Positions 31,592 to 43,180 of a DNA stretch of 64,000 bases are shown here, piece after piece (within the stretch, counting starts at the first letter, position 1; the number at the start of each line of letters is the position of its first letter). Origin of the DNA: Laburnicola sp. R22_1 (lineage: Eukaryota; Ascomycota; Dothideomycetes; Pleosporales; Didymosphaeriaceae). The position numbers and the translations under genes are program-made. Below the pieces are notes generated by a model. That model saw only the letters and a list, made by a program, of their open reading frames with translations. It was not told the origin of the DNA and made no database searches. The DNA lies in contig JACONQ010000003.1 in the NCBI GenBank assembly GCA_014281115.1, positions 372,001-436,000 on the forward strand, read 5' to 3'.

Positions 31592-32688
31592 GTAGGTTGG
31601 GGAAATGTGGTGGGGTGGGGTTGAGCACTGATGGTGAATCATGATTCGGTAGACTTTGTTTTGGTTTTGGTTTTGGGACGTTGTACTGTGTTGCGTTGCT
31701 GCATATAGACTATCTATCGATGTAGATTGTTAATTAATGTAGAGCCACGGCGAGCAAGGCAAGTAGACATGTTTCCTCCTCTTATTGTGCTCGATACTTT
31801 ATATCTGTAAATAATACCATGCATGCTATGCAAAGAACTGACTTCCAGAATCGCCATTTTCCGGGTCGCAATCGCAATCGCATCGTAACAGACAGACAGA
31901 CAGATGCCCGTACCCCATTGAATTTGTCATCGCCACTGCTAACGAATTAGGCTACCGGTATACGGGATAGCATGCACGATGTTGGTCTTTATCCATCCAT
32001 CCATTCGTGTGTGCGTACATGCATACCCACAACATCAGCGATAATCGCACTCCACTCTGGATATACCTAGTCTATCGGTACATGCATGCAATGCTTAGTT
32101 ACACTTCAACTCCACCTCCAACTTTAATTCCGTACCAGATTAGGTTTTCGGAGCCGTGGAGCCGTCCTACATACATACCTAGTGCGCGCATATGCAAACA
32201 TACTAAGGACTATTAAACTCTACTAGTCCAGTCTAGTCTAAGTGCGGAGGAGGAGGAGGAGCAACGGCACAACGGAGCTTTTATTCCGTTTGCCCCCGGA
32301 TTGGCGATGGGTAGTGAGTGAGTGGTAGAGTATAGGTAGGTAGATATGCGGTGGAGCTGTATTGCATTGCGCTAGCGAAGTATACACGAGGTAGTAAGTA
32401 AGGAAGTAGGTAGGTAGAGACAAGGTGTGTGTTGACAAAGGAGATGCGTGATAATTTGTGCACGGGCAGGTTTGGAGGGTGCGTGTGTTTGGTTGTGCAT
32501 GAGCAGAGCAGGCGGGGGCGGACGGGGTTGGCTTAGTGAGCGACATCACATTAGCGCAGCAATTGTGTGTCTGTCATATGAATACTTTGGCACATGAAGC
32601 AGGTGGTTGCCAGTATTCAATTGATTCCGGTGCGCGGCCATAGCCATATATGTAAGTCGCAATGACCGTTTTCCACTTCCTTACTTCC
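31592..32688. other. Intergenic region with microsatellites
   Basis: About 1.1 kb between the 3' ends of two convergent genes. Contains short repeats of ACAG (about 31889), ATCC (about 31991) and GGA (about 32246). No gene seen; open frames here are low-complexity. Confidence 0.5.
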
Positions 32689-35045
32689 TTACTTACTCGC
32701 CGCCTCACCCGTCGCCGGCTTCACTCTCGCCTCGGTGTACTTTGTCAACCCAACATGCGAATTGATCCAATCCAGCACCGCCTCATGCCACAACAGACTA
32801 TTCTCCGGCTTCAACACCCAATGATTCTCATCCGGAAACACCAACAACTGGCTCTCCACGCCCCTCGACTGCAACACGTTAAACGCCGCCAGCCCCTCGT
32901 TAATCGTCAGCCTGTAGTCCTTTTCCGAGTGAATAATCAAGTGCGGTGTAGCCCAGTTGCCCGCGAAGCGGGATGGGTCCCATTTTTCCCAGCCCTCGCG
33001 ATTCTCCCAAAGCTTGCCTTTCAGGTCGTGGAAGGGGAAGTAGAGTTCTTCTGAGGCGAGCTGGGACATCATACTGAAGACGCCGTCGTGCGTGACGAGG
33101 GCTTTGAAGGAACGACCGAGATCATGCCCTTGGATCCAGTTCATCATATAACCGCCGTACGAGGCGCCGAGCGCGACGGCGCGGTCCGTGTCAACATATG
33201 TGAGTTCTTCCTTGATGTACTCGAAGCCCTTGACGAGGTCTTGATACGGAAGACCACCCCATTCGCCCTGTATCGCGTCGGTGAAGTCTTGGCCGTAGCC
33301 GGTACTTCCTGTGGGATTGGGTGCGACGACGACGTAGCCTTGCTCGGCGAAGACAGCGGGGTTCCAGCGCGTGGACCAGGAATCTCCCCAGGCGCCTTGC
33401 GGGCCGCCGTGGATTAAGTATGCGAGAGGGTACTTATGGTCCTTCTTGAAGTCCGAGGGCTTGAAGATCCAGGCGTGGACGTATGCCGTTTTATTAGCGC
33501 CTTTGAAGTAGATTTGGTCGATTTGGTCGCGGTGAAGGCCGAAGGTGGAGCCGCTGCGCGTGTTTGATGAGACGTACTTGGTCCTGCGGTCGGCGACGGT
33601 GCTGACCGACTGGTCATCGAGAGGCAGTGAATAGTGGTTCCCATTCGCGCGTATCTCTAGGTATGCGTCCGCGGGTAGGATAGAATACAAGCTATTCTCG
33701 ATCAGGCTGGAGGAAGAGAGAAACAGAGATCCGTCTTTGAGCAATGATGCGCTTGAGATTCCACCGCCCTTGACAATCATCTTGGGTGTGCTGGTTGACT
33801 TGTTGAAATCTGAAGACGCGGCGAAGAGACTGGTGCGACCAGCCTCTTCGGCGGTGAAGAATATCTGATCATTCTGGCCCCACGTGATGGACTGAGGGCT
33901 TCGATCCCAGGAACCCTTACCATCTGTCGCTGCCCAGAGATGCACAACCCAGCCCGAGTTCTCCCAGTCTGGAATGATGAAGACCTGGTTCTTGTCTGAT
34001 TCGTAGCCGTCCGTCCGCATCGACAAGAATGCGATCGATTTGCCCTCCTCATCCCAGACAGGACTTGTGCTTGCGCCATCAAAACCAGGGATCGGAACTT
34101 TGACGGTTTCGGGCAGATTCCCTGCTGAAAGGTTGTCCCAGAAAGCTTTGCTGGTGATGGTGTAGATGTTCGTCTTTGTGTGCTCAGCTGGGTTCAAGTC
34201 CGGATCCTTGGCAGTAAACACGAGACCATGGGGAGAGATGTCGAAGTTGTCGGTCCCTCCGAACGGATCAATTGGACTCTCGAGCTTCGACCCTTTGAGC
34301 GCATTCTTCAGCGTCGAGAGGAAGAATTTGTTGTCGTGTTTCTTGAGCGTGCCAAGGAAGATGGCGTTGCGGTTCTCCGTGAGCCAATGGTCCCAATGGC
34401 GAACGAAGAGCGACTTGTACAGGCGGCCGGATGAGAGGGGCTCCTTGGCTTTGTGCTCGTTGTACAGCTCGCCGGATGGCGTTGCCTTGCCTGTGACTGC
34501 GATGCCGTGCGTGTCTTTATCGAGACACACTAGCTTGACATTGCTGACAGAGCCAGCGATCTCGCCGGCGATGTATTTGCTATATGGCAGTCAGCTAGAG
34601 TCATGTGCGAGGGTGCAATCCGAAATGTATCTACCTCTTGTCAAAGTTCACCGCCGAGCCCACCTTGACGGTGGTGGCCCCATCCTTCTCAGTCAGCAGC
34701 AACACCGTTTCATCATCCAGCCAACGCGGCTCGCTCGCCCCCTTGTCGTCAGTAATAAGGCTGGCCTGCTGAGTCTTCACATCCAGCATGCGGATCTCCG
34801 AGGTCTTGGCATGCTCCGTGAAGTTGTACGTCGACACGCTATACAGCACCTTGGAGCCATCCGAGTTCGGGAGGCCCTCCGACCGGCGCGGCGCGCTGAG
34901 CAGGACCTCAGGCGTGAACTTGGCTGCGCGGATGGTCATGCTTGCTACCGAAGGTACGAGAGCAAGCAAGAGGGTACAGAAGGAGCGCCTATGCCGGGGT
35001 TAGTAATGCTCGAACATGCGCAGCGGTTGAAAACAATCCATACAT
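32689..35045 (-). CDS. DPP5: Secreted dipeptidyl peptidase V (serine peptidase family S9)
   Basis: Extracellular exopeptidase that removes dipeptides from peptide N-termini. Exons 35045-35044, 34988-34635 and 34579-32689 give 748 residues. Both introns are 55 nt. The first intron (34989-35043; GTATGG donor, TACTAAC branch, ATAG acceptor) splits the start codon into AT and G. The joined ATG opens directly into a signal peptide (RSFCTLLLALVPSVAS). A beta-propeller region follows, then the alpha/beta-hydrolase domain with the catalytic serine in GASYGGY (about residue 593), aspartate in HSEKDYR (about 671) and histidine in DENHW (about 703). The oxyanion segment HGGPQGAWGDSWS is present. If splicing at the start failed, translation from the ATG before TIRAAKF would give a protein without a signal. 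Confidence 0.93.
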
Positions 35046-35595
35046 GTTGAAACTTGACAAGATACACTGCTCCTAAAAGGTAGCGGGATGCAGCCGCAGG
35101 AAGGAAGACAGCTCAAGGTGGACCACGCGACGAGTACCGAGGTGGAGAGGGGAGCGGAGAGGGACGTGTAGAGAGTCGGGCACAGTTGCGCGAGGAGCAG
35201 GTAGCGCAGGGCGGAAACACATACTTACCCGCTTTTTGTAAGATTAGCAAAGCAATTGAGAGTGAATGAGCTGTTACAGGTGTTGGTGAAAGTGAAGCCC
35301 CCCTGGAGAGCACCGTCGTGATGCAAGCAAGACCGTGGAGCTAGTCTCAAGTAGGTCTAAATATATGCACGAGCCCTCCCCTCACACCAGCCACCTACCC
35401 CGCGCACAAACCTCTACAAATCGTCACTCCGTACACGTTATCAGCCGCAAGCTATAGCGTCAGACAAGGGTCAGACGCAAGTCTTACAGAGAGCGATAGC
35501 AATTATCATGTATAAATGCCCAAGACATATATATTTTTTTTAAAAAAAAGTCAAAAAGTTCAGATGAGCGAAGGCACTTTCTTCCTAGGTTGTAA
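35046..35595. other. Region upstream of the peptidase gene
   Basis: Promoter and 5' leader of the peptidase gene, then a T/A-rich stretch before the tRNA gene. No protein gene recognised. Confidence 0.5.
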
Positions 35596-35703
35596 AGACC
35601 TGTGGCGCAGTGGCTAGCGCGCCGTTCTTATAAGGCTCGTCAGATCCTTATGACTGCTCATCTAGCAATGCGGATGTCGTGGGTTCGAACCCCACCAGGT
35701 CTA
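35596..35703 (+). tRNA. tRNA-Ile (UAU anticodon) with a 35-nt intron
   Basis: Full cloverleaf: acceptor stem AGACCTG (35596-35602) with CAGGTCT (35696-35702) and discriminator A; D-stem GCGC/GCGC; anticodon loop CTTATAA with anticodon TAT at 35629-35631; T-arm GTGGG TTCGAAC CCCAC (35679-35695). The intron lies one base 3' of the anticodon (about 35633-35667), the standard place. It contains CCTTAT, which can pair with ATAAGG at the anticodon/intron boundary. The anticodon stem has one U-U mismatch. CCA is not encoded, as expected for a nuclear gene. Introns are usual in eukaryotic tRNA-Ile(UAU). Confidence 0.9.
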
Positions 35704-36224
35704 ATATCGTATTTTTTGGAGGTTTTGGGGCGGTGACGTCTTTTTTTGCAGTTGCTACGTGGGCGCTGCAAATGTGCCCTACCAGACAGACCATAGATAA
35801 GCAACTGTCCTTCCTAGAACTAAAGTAGCGTAGGTAATTTAGGCGTCGGGTGTGCGAGGTGCGAAACTTTTTTTGATGCATGTGTTGCTAGAACAAGTGA
35901 GGAAGATTGTAAGTACAACTTATGTGAACAGAGAACGCGCTCCTTGTCTAACATAAGCATAATATAAAATAGACAACGCAGCGTTGATTTCCATAATCTA
36001 GTATTCTGCGATACCATCCCTACAAATATATAACATAGACTCTCAATACCACAATCTGAATTATATGCTACAATGCTATACTCTGACTCCCCATGCAACA
36101 AGACTTATTACCTCCCGCGCGCAATGCCATGCCACGCGGCCCACAATTCAACCATGCACAAGACCTCCTCTTCCACGCACCAGGCGCCTCCCCACAAATA
36201 ACCCACATCTAATCCCTACTTTCC
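35704..36224. other. Intergenic region, AT-rich
   Basis: Follows the tRNA gene. Open frames here lack recognisable features. The right part is C-rich and runs into the next gene's 3' end. Confidence 0.45.
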
Positions 36225-36755
36225 TCAAGACTGCCACGCCCCCGGCCCCCTAAACACCTTGCTCCTCGCCTCCAACGCCTCCTCGAGCCCCACCCTCCAC
36301 GCAATCTTATTCCTCAACAACTCCACGCTACGCTCGCATTCCCAGCGCGGCGTCTCAGCACCCCTCATACCGATGAAGCGCGCAAACATGCGCATTTTCA
36401 CCTTGAGGCGTTCGACGTCTGTGAGTTTGCAGTTGGGTGGGAGGGACGGGTCTGTGCTGAGGAGGGGGCGGTTCCAGTCCATTGTTTGGGGGTAGGCGTA
36501 GCGGAAGTTGGAGAGGGAAGGAGAGGAGCAGGTGGAGTGCATGGGGTTTGTTGTGCCAGTAGGGGTGGGAGTAGTTTGTGAGTAGTAGGCTGCCATTGCG
36601 TCGAGTTCGGGCTCGGTGAGGAGGAAGAGGTGGAGCATGGTTGGGGGGAAGGGGGTGGGGGGGATGCCTGTTGATACGTTTACGATGGGTGCGATGGAGA
36701 GGCGCATTTGGCGAATTTTTTGCGCGAGGGCCGGGTTGCGGGCGGAGAGGGGCAT
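36225..36755 (-). CDS. Uncharacterised small fungal protein
   Basis: A 176-residue single-exon protein that I cannot assign to a named family. The pattern LTEPELDAMAAYYSQ, a proline/serine linker, YAYPQTMDW and then RMFARFIGMRGAETPRWE resembles uncharacterised ascomycete proteins with a RFIGLRG-type motif; this resemblance is from memory and untested. It has no signal peptide or membrane segment. The C-terminal half is helical and charged. Confidence 0.6.
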   Translation of the reverse strand: MPLSARNPALAQKIRQMRLSIAPIVNVSTGIPPTPFPPTMLHLFLLTEPELDAMAAYYSQTTPTPTGTTNPMHSTCSSPSLSNFRYAYPQTMDWNRPLLSTDPSLPPNCKLTDVERLKVKMRMFARFIGMRGAETPRWECERSVELLRNKIAWRVGLEEALEARSKVFRGPGAWQS

Positions 36756-37384
36756 GTTTTGCGACTTGCTCTGGTGGTATGGTGCTGTTTGGTTGTTTTT
36801 GCAGTTGCTAGGTATGCTCGCTTTGAAGGAAATGTGGTAGATGCCGACGCTGTGTGATGCGTTTGAGTTTGCTCTTGCGAGTGGTGTAGATGCTGGTACG
36901 GCGCTGAAGTACGCAAGTTAGGTATGTCGAGAGGGTCAAAGGCCGCTTTGTACCTATAAATGGGCACAATCACATTAAGGAGGCTTGGGGAGGTGATTTT
37001 GTGGTCTTTGTTACGGCTTGGACGCGCTCTGTCGAAGGCGTCGTGAGGCGCTGTATGGTGAAGAAGTGGCCTTTGTCTGCCTGTGACCAGATCATTCATC
37101 GCGAAACTCTTCTACAATGTCGTTGAATGAATATCGTGAGACACCGCGACGGGCTGCATCAACGTGACCTACGCCTCTCTTGGACGCTCCGTGGTGATTA
37201 TGTGGCCCGTGCGTGTTCTTTGCGATTCGTGTGTTCGTCCGTGAGACATGCAAGCCAGTTTGTCCAGAGTTTGGACGGGGAGAGTGCATGGCGATGACTT
37301 GCGGTTCAAGTGAGATCCTAGCGCCGATTGAAGGGCAAGAACCATTCTGTCTTCTTGAGACCGAGATATGTGAGCCGCGTAGGT
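36756..37384. other. Intergenic region
   Basis: Between the start of the small uncharacterised gene and the 3' end of the cysteine-synthase-like gene; no gene or repeat recognised. Confidence 0.5.
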
Positions 37385-38911
37385 TCACGCCGACAGGATC
37401 CTCTCTAAAGAAACACCATTCTCCGCACTGCCGACTTCTTTGTTGGCCCAGAATTTGCTAAGATGTCTTGCGCCGCTATAAGAAACGTCAATACTACGCC
37501 CCGAGTATGGAATGGCACTTACCTGTCACATAGCAAAGTCACAATTCGGTGGCCTGGGCCAAGCTGTCTAGCGAGCTTCGCCGCGGCGACACCTATACTG
37601 TCAGCGACGAAGATGAAGATGAATTTGCACCACTCACAGTTCACAGCACTGCTGCTACCAACAAAAATGCCATCATTCTCCACCAGCCACCTGGCCATGC
37701 CGGTCGCTTGATCATCGGTGACTCTGATAGCATCATCGATGAGTTCGCGCCCGACTTCGAAATTGTGCGTGACGCGGTTTATTCCAATACCCTCCACGAT
37801 GGTGTCGACCTGGTGTCTTCTCCTTGTGCCTTCTTTTTCTTTAGGATCAAACATGACCCCATATTTCACCTTGTTGAACAAGCCACTGCCCTGCGGATCT
37901 GCAAGCACAATTTTGATATCCGGGAGTTTGGATCTTAAAAACAGCGCAACGCCAGATATTGTACCTCCCGTTCCTGCACCGCTGACGAATGCATCAACGA
38001 AGCCGCCCGTTTGCTCGTAGATCTCTGGCCCTGTGCCCGTGAAGTGCGCGCGCCAGTTCGCTTCAGTCTCAAACTGATCTGCGAAAAGGCCTCTGCCTGG
38101 TTTCTCCGGGCTTTCGATATGCTCCTTCGCCCTCGTGCGTGCCAGATTCACGAACTGGTTTTGGTCAACGATGGGTGCTGGTCTGACTCTTTCTACTTCA
38201 GCGCCGAGCTTGAGCAGGAGATCTGACTTTTCGGTTGCCATGTCGTTTGGCATGCAGCTGTGCCCTTCGTTAACCTTAACACAAACACTGTTGCGCGGTG
38301 GCATACATGTGTGCTTTGTATCCACGTGCTCGACATATCGCGGCGAGTGAAATGCCTGTGCTTCCTGCAGTGCCTTCATATATAGTGTCGCCGGAATGTG
38401 GGACAAGCAATCCGTTTTGTTCCGCCTATGTAGTTAGCTGGAACGAACAAGGCTAAGGGCAGTTTAGGCCTACCATTTGAATAATGCTGAGTGCAACTCG
38501 ATCTTTTGGGCTGTTGCCGGCGCCATTGAGAAACTGCAAGAAACCATCAGCACCTGTGGAGAAGAGACTAGACATGGGCGCACCTACTTCTGCTTTTGCA
38601 AGTATTTCGCATCCTGTAGCTTCGGATAGGGACTTGATCTTGATCAATGGTGTGTCGCCAATACATGCTTCGATCCCTTCTTTGATATTCCCACCCCCAT
38701 GATGCACGAAAAGTTCCATGTCCCCCAAGCTCTTTTTCAGTGTGTCCAAGTCGTTTATTTTCGAAAACTTGGATATCGCTTTTTGCTGCTGCTTCAATCG
38801 ATGTTCTGAGGCCGTCACGCGACCTTGATTTCGATATTGCTGCAATGCAACAGTCACGACGGCCCCAAGAACGAAAGCCCCTGTGATGTAGTATTTGGAA
38901 TGGTCGCTCAT
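37385..38911 (-). CDS. Cysteine synthase-like PLP enzyme with N-terminal membrane anchor
   Basis: Beta-family PLP enzyme of the O-acetylserine sulfhydrylase/cystathionine synthase type; probably makes cysteine from an activated serine. Six exons give 427 residues: 38911-38588, 38533-38474, 38425-38307, 38257-37638, 37592-37523 and 37475-37385. All five introns are 45-54 nt. Residues ~9-24 form a hydrophobic segment (YITGAFVLGAVVTVAL), a likely anchor in the mitochondrial outer membrane or ER. The PLP lysine is K118 in NGAGNSPKDRVAL. The PLP-phosphate loop is SGAGTGGTISG and the substrate loop includes HSGDTIYEGTAGSTGIS. The C-terminus has GPGHRIVTLLCDSGARHLSKFW. It resembles the membrane-anchored fungal cysteine synthase group (S. 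pombe Cys12-like). It is divergent from the MidA-like gene with 143 bp between starts. Confidence 0.92.
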
Positions 38912-39054
38912 TTTCAGTTATGAGTTACGGGGCAAGATGGCATGCGGAGAAGGGCGAGCCGAGCTCGGACTTCAAATGTTGTCTTGGCCCGGGCGCAAAC
39001 CTCCAACCTGTACGTACCACGCCGGCCGTCTGCATTGCCTGTCGCCAGGCATCC

Positions 39055-40687
39055 ATGGACTCGCCCGTCGTGACGCAGCTCTTCCGCCAGCTCTTCTCGC
39101 ACCGCGCATCGCAATGCCGTGTGCGGGGAGCTCGCCCAGCGCTCGCGGCCGCAGCTGCACCGCACATGCAGCACATGCAGCACCAGCACCGTGGAAACGT
39201 CACAAAAGCCGCCCCGGGGCAGGCGCGTCTGCGTGAGGGCGAGACCAGAAGAGAGAGCAAGTGGACACCCAGACAGAATGCGTTCCCCCACGAGCGGACC
39301 GAGGAGTTCGATCGGTATCCCATGGTCACGGCGGATATGCTGCGGAGGCGGAGAGAGCGGCCGCGGAGAGTCAGGATGCTCTTACGAGACTTTATCGAGG
39401 GTGAGGAGCCCGGCCATTGCGACCTTTCCACGCGCTAACAGGAAGCATGTAGACAGCTTGTACAACCCGCACTACGGCTACTTCTCCAAGCAGGTCGTCA
39501 TCTTCTCCCCCGGCGACCCCTTCGACTTCCCCTCCCTCCCCTCCGAACACGCTTTCTTCCAGTCCCTCCGCCACCGCTACACCGCCTTCGAAGACGCCCT
39601 CGACTACCAAGAGCCCAACCATCTGCGCCAGCTCTGGCACACGCCTACCGAGCTCTTCTCTCCATACTATGGCGAGGCCATTGCCCGCTACCTCGTCGAG
39701 GACTACAAGTACAACTTCTACCCCTACCACGACCTGAATATCTACGAGATGGGCGCTGGAAACGGCACCATGATGTTGAACATTCTGGACTACATAAGAG
39801 ATTGTCATCCCGAGGTGTACGAGAGGACAAAATTCAGGATTATCGAGATCAGTAGCCAGCTGGCGGATCTGCAACAGCAAGGGCTGGGGCACAGTGCGTA
39901 TGCGAGGGGCCATGCGGACAAGGTGGAGATTGTGAACAAGTCGATATTCGACTGGGACCAGTATGTTTCCAGCCCGTGTTACTTCCTCGCGCTGGAGGTC
40001 TTTGACAACTTTGCGCACGATGCGCTAAAGTACGACTACGAGACCGGGGCGCCGTACCAGTCGCACGTCGTCATCGATCCCCGCGGCGAGCTCTTCGAAT
40101 ACTACTCGCGCACGCTCGACCCCGTCGCAGCGCAGTTCCTCGATCGACGGCACGCCGCGTGCAAATCGTATCCACATCCGTTGTCAGGGTCCCGATTCTT
40201 AAACAACCTGCGATCTTTATTGCCGTTCCGTGGATCACTCACAGAGCCGGAGTACATACCGACGCGCCTGATGCAGTTCTTTTACATGCTCTACCAGAGG
40301 TTTCCGAATCACAAGTTGATTACCAGCGATTTTAACAAACTGAGCGACGCGGTGGAGGGGCTGAATGCGCCCGTGGTGCAGACGCGATATAAAAGGCAGA
40401 TGATACCTGTCAGCACGCCTCTTGTGAGTTCCCCTGTCCATTAAGTTTTCACAACGCCTTGCTAATATTACCCCCAGGTCCACCAAGGCTACTTTGACAT
40501 CCTCTTCCCCACCGACTTCGAAGTCATAGAACCCATGTACACGGCTATAACCGGCCGCTTCGCGCGCACATACTCACACGAAGTATTCATGTCCGGCCGC
40601 GCTGACCTCGATGAGACGCAGACGCGGAACGGAGAGAACCCGCTGTTGAGCTGGTACAAGAACGCCAGCGTCATGATCACCGTGTAG
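39055..40687 (+). CDS. MidA/NDUFAF7-family mitochondrial methyltransferase
   Basis: SAM-dependent arginine methyltransferase family needed for complex I assembly in animals and fungi with complex I. Exons 39055-39400, 39453-40423 and 40478-40687, with introns of 52 and 54 nt, give 508 residues. The N-terminus is basic and alanine-rich, compatible with mitochondrial import. Conserved parts: YNPHYGYFSKQ, WHTPTELFSPYYGEAIARYL, the SAM motif IYEMGAGNGTMM and ALEVFDNFAHD. The C-terminal end is VHQGYFDILFPTDF...SWYKNASVMI. The ATG at 39055 was preferred to 38920 because it opens into the presequence. NDUFAF7-like function is inferred from family membership; fungal members differ somewhat from animal ones. 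Confidence 0.85.
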
Positions 40688-40751
40688 ATAGGGCAGCATA
40701 CCCAATCCAATCTATATGTACTATATACAACCTGCGCAGACGTCGCGCCTC

Positions 40752-41771
40752 CTACTCAGGCTCCTGATCCTTCCATTTCTCCCTCACAGCACCAACATCC
40801 ATCTCACATAGCTCTGCCCTCTCCAGCACGGCCCGCGCCTTCTTCACAACCGGCACGTCTATCATTTTGCCTTGAAGCGTCCACGCACCTCGTCCCGCTT
40901 TGCTCGCCTTCTCGTCTGCAATCACCACTCTCGCAGACCACTCTACTTCGGCCTCGCCCGGTGCAAACGCCCGCTGGCACACCTCGATCTGACTCGGATG
41001 TATACATTGCTTCCCATTGAATCCCAGCCCCTTGCCATTCAAACACTCGTCCTCAAGCGTCTTCAGCCCCTCAGGTCCCTTATACGATGTGCAGACCAGA
41101 TCGATCGTGGACGGCAACCCCGCAGCCCTCGCATGCGTCGCAATCGCCGATCTCGCATACAAAAACTCGGTAAGCGACGGCGTCCGCGTTATACTCATAT
41201 CCTTTGCAAAGTCTTCGGCTGCGAAGACCAACCCGCTCAAATACGGACTCGCCCTACATATCTCGCGCAGATTCTGCACCGCCTTTGCGCTCTCAATCAA
41301 CGCTATAATCGCCATTGGAGGTCTTGCGCCTTGTTGTCCATTTGACGCATGCCGCTCAGGCAGCATATGCCGTATGACATCGGTCACGAAATGCAGATGG
41401 GCGGCGGTCTCGCATTTGGGCAGCATAATGGCGTCGAGCTGGTCGCCTTTGAGGACTTCGGTGAGGTCTTCGAGCGCGAGGCCGGTGTCTACGCTGTTTA
41501 TGCGCACGCAGGTTTCTTTTATGCCGGGGGGTTTGGGGCGCGAGAGGTGGGTGCGGAGGTTCTGGCGGGCTTGGGGTTTCATGTGCGGGGCGACGCTGTC
41601 TTCGAGGTCGTAGGCTAGTGTGTCGACGTGCATGGTGGAGGTTTTGTCGAGCATCTTTTTGGAGGAGCTGGGGACTGGGTGGCGTGTTAGTTGGGGATGG
41701 GGATCGGAGAGAGGGAGAGGTACGGTACCGTACATGAGGGCGCGGCGGACTATGGAGGTGGAGGCTGCCAT
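40752..41771 (-). CDS. Citrate lyase beta-like protein (HpcH/HpaI aldolase family, CLYBL-like)
   Basis: TIM-barrel lyase acting on malyl- or citramalyl-CoA-type substrates, probably mitochondrial. Exon 41771-41729 and exon 41674-40752, joined by a 54-nt intron, give 321 residues. The junction restores RRALMYVPSSSKKMLDK, the typical family start. Other landmarks are VDTLAYDLEDSV with the metal-binding acidic residues, MLPKCETA, IIALIESAKAV, FAAEDFAKD and GFNGKQCIHPSQIEV. It is convergent with the MidA-like gene (64 bp apart). The substrate is inferred only from family. Confidence 0.9.
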   Translation of the reverse strand: MAASTSIVRRALMYGTVPLPLSDPHPQLTRHPVPSSSKKMLDKTSTMHVDTLAYDLEDSVAPHMKPQARQNLRTHLSRPKPPGIKETCVRINSVDTGLALEDLTEVLKGDQLDAIMLPKCETAAHLHFVTDVIRHMLPERHASNGQQGARPPMAIIALIESAKAVQNLREICRASPYLSGLVFAAEDFAKDMSITRTPSLTEFLYARSAIATHARAAGLPSTIDLVCTSYKGPEGLKTLEDECLNGKGLGFNGKQCIHPSQIEVCQRAFAPGEAEVEWSARVVIADEKASKAGRGAWTLQGKMIDVPVVKKARAVLERAELCEMDVGAVREKWKDQEPE

Positions 41772-42060
41772 GTTGGACTCTGTGTACTGTTAAAGCTTCA
41801 CCTGTAGATTTGGAAGCGTAATAGAGCTTGAGATGGCGCAAATGCGCTGCATGTTGAGAAAGTTGTTCCTTGTTAGGAGCAAGAGCTACGACGCGGGGAA
41901 AGCTCCCAGCTCACCACACGGACCGTTTCCCGCGCCCTTCGCCGACTCGGCCCGGGGACCAAACTGCTACGTGAAGCCTAACCACCCGCCCGACCAAGCT
42001 CAAGCCCCCCCAGCTCCGCTCCAACATCGTCGACACGCGCAACCCCCACGATTCAATTCC

Positions 42061-42818
42061 ATGGAGACGGCACAGCAGACGCCCGCAGCGGGCACCCTAA
42101 GCTGGCGCCTAAGCAGCCACCCCATCACGCTGCTCACCTTCCTCTTCTTCCGCATCTGTACGCCGTCCTCCCACGCTCCCCCCCATCTTAACCACCCAAA
42201 ACAGAACAAGCACCACTAACACGTCTCTCCCCACAGCCTCCCTCCTAACCTACCTCTTCGGCCTCCGCCTCTTCACCTCCAACTTCGTCCTCATCTTCAT
42301 CATCACCATCCTCCTCCTCGCCGCCGACTTCTACTACCTCAAGAACATTGCAGGACGGCGACTCGTCGGCCTGCGCTGGTGGAACGAAGTCGACGCCGCG
42401 ACGGGGGAGAGTCGGTGGGTGTTTGAGAGCAGAGATCCGGATGAGGCGACGGGAGGGGTGATGAATGCGACAGATCGGCGGTTCTTTTGGTGGGCTGTGT
42501 ATGCGCAGCCGGGGCTTTGGGTGGGGTTGGCCATTTTGGCGTTGGTGGGGTTGGAGTTTATTTGGTTGACGCTTGTTGGTGAGTTTATGGTCTTCTTTTG
42601 GTGGCGTGGAAGGTCGGTGTTTGGCTGGAGTGTGGCTGACGTTGCGGGATGCAGTTATTGCGCTGGTATTGACGCTTACGAATGCGTTGGCGTACTCGCG
42701 GTGTGATAAGTTTAGTCATGCTACGGGTTTTGCGTCGAATGCGGTGTATGGGTCGGGTATTGCGAGGGGGCTGGCGAGTGGGATGGTGAGTAATTGGTTT
42801 AATAGGGGTGGGAGGTGA
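42061..42818 (+). CDS. TVP23: Golgi membrane protein TVP23
   Basis: Small conserved Golgi/endosomal membrane protein involved in vesicle traffic. Exons 42061-42157, 42237-42578 and 42655-42818, with introns of 79 and 76 nt, give 200 residues. It shows four hydrophobic segments: [58 protein letters not shown] and [15 protein letters not shown]. Family landmarks are [35 protein letters not shown] and [12 protein letters not shown]. It is a clear match. Confidence 0.95.
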
Positions 42819-43180
42819 GAGGTGGGGGGGTGTGCCTTGTACGATCTGGTGATGGGAAAGAGGGGAGGGTGGGACATATGTATGAGTAGGCTTTCTGGAA
42901 ATATGGGAGGCGGCTGTTAGGGGTTGTCTAATGCAGAGCTTAGGAGGTGGATACCTGTAGTTTTCGTTTTTGGATGGGAGAGGGGTGCCTGTGCTGCGTC
43001 CACTTCATCGTAAGGCTATGATCCAAGATATTGGCGCTCGGGTTAGACTGATCAAACAAATTTGCGCGACACCATCGCTGATCATCTCGAATGGTTTATC
43101 TCTCTACTCCAATCCAGACCCTCCTCAAAACGTCCAAATCTCAAAACGTCCAAATACTCCGACCTACTTCCCCCACAGCA
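42819..43180. other. Intergenic region
   Basis: Between convergent genes TVP23 and the hydroxyacid dehydrogenase; no gene recognised; it leads into the minisatellite. Confidence 0.5.
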
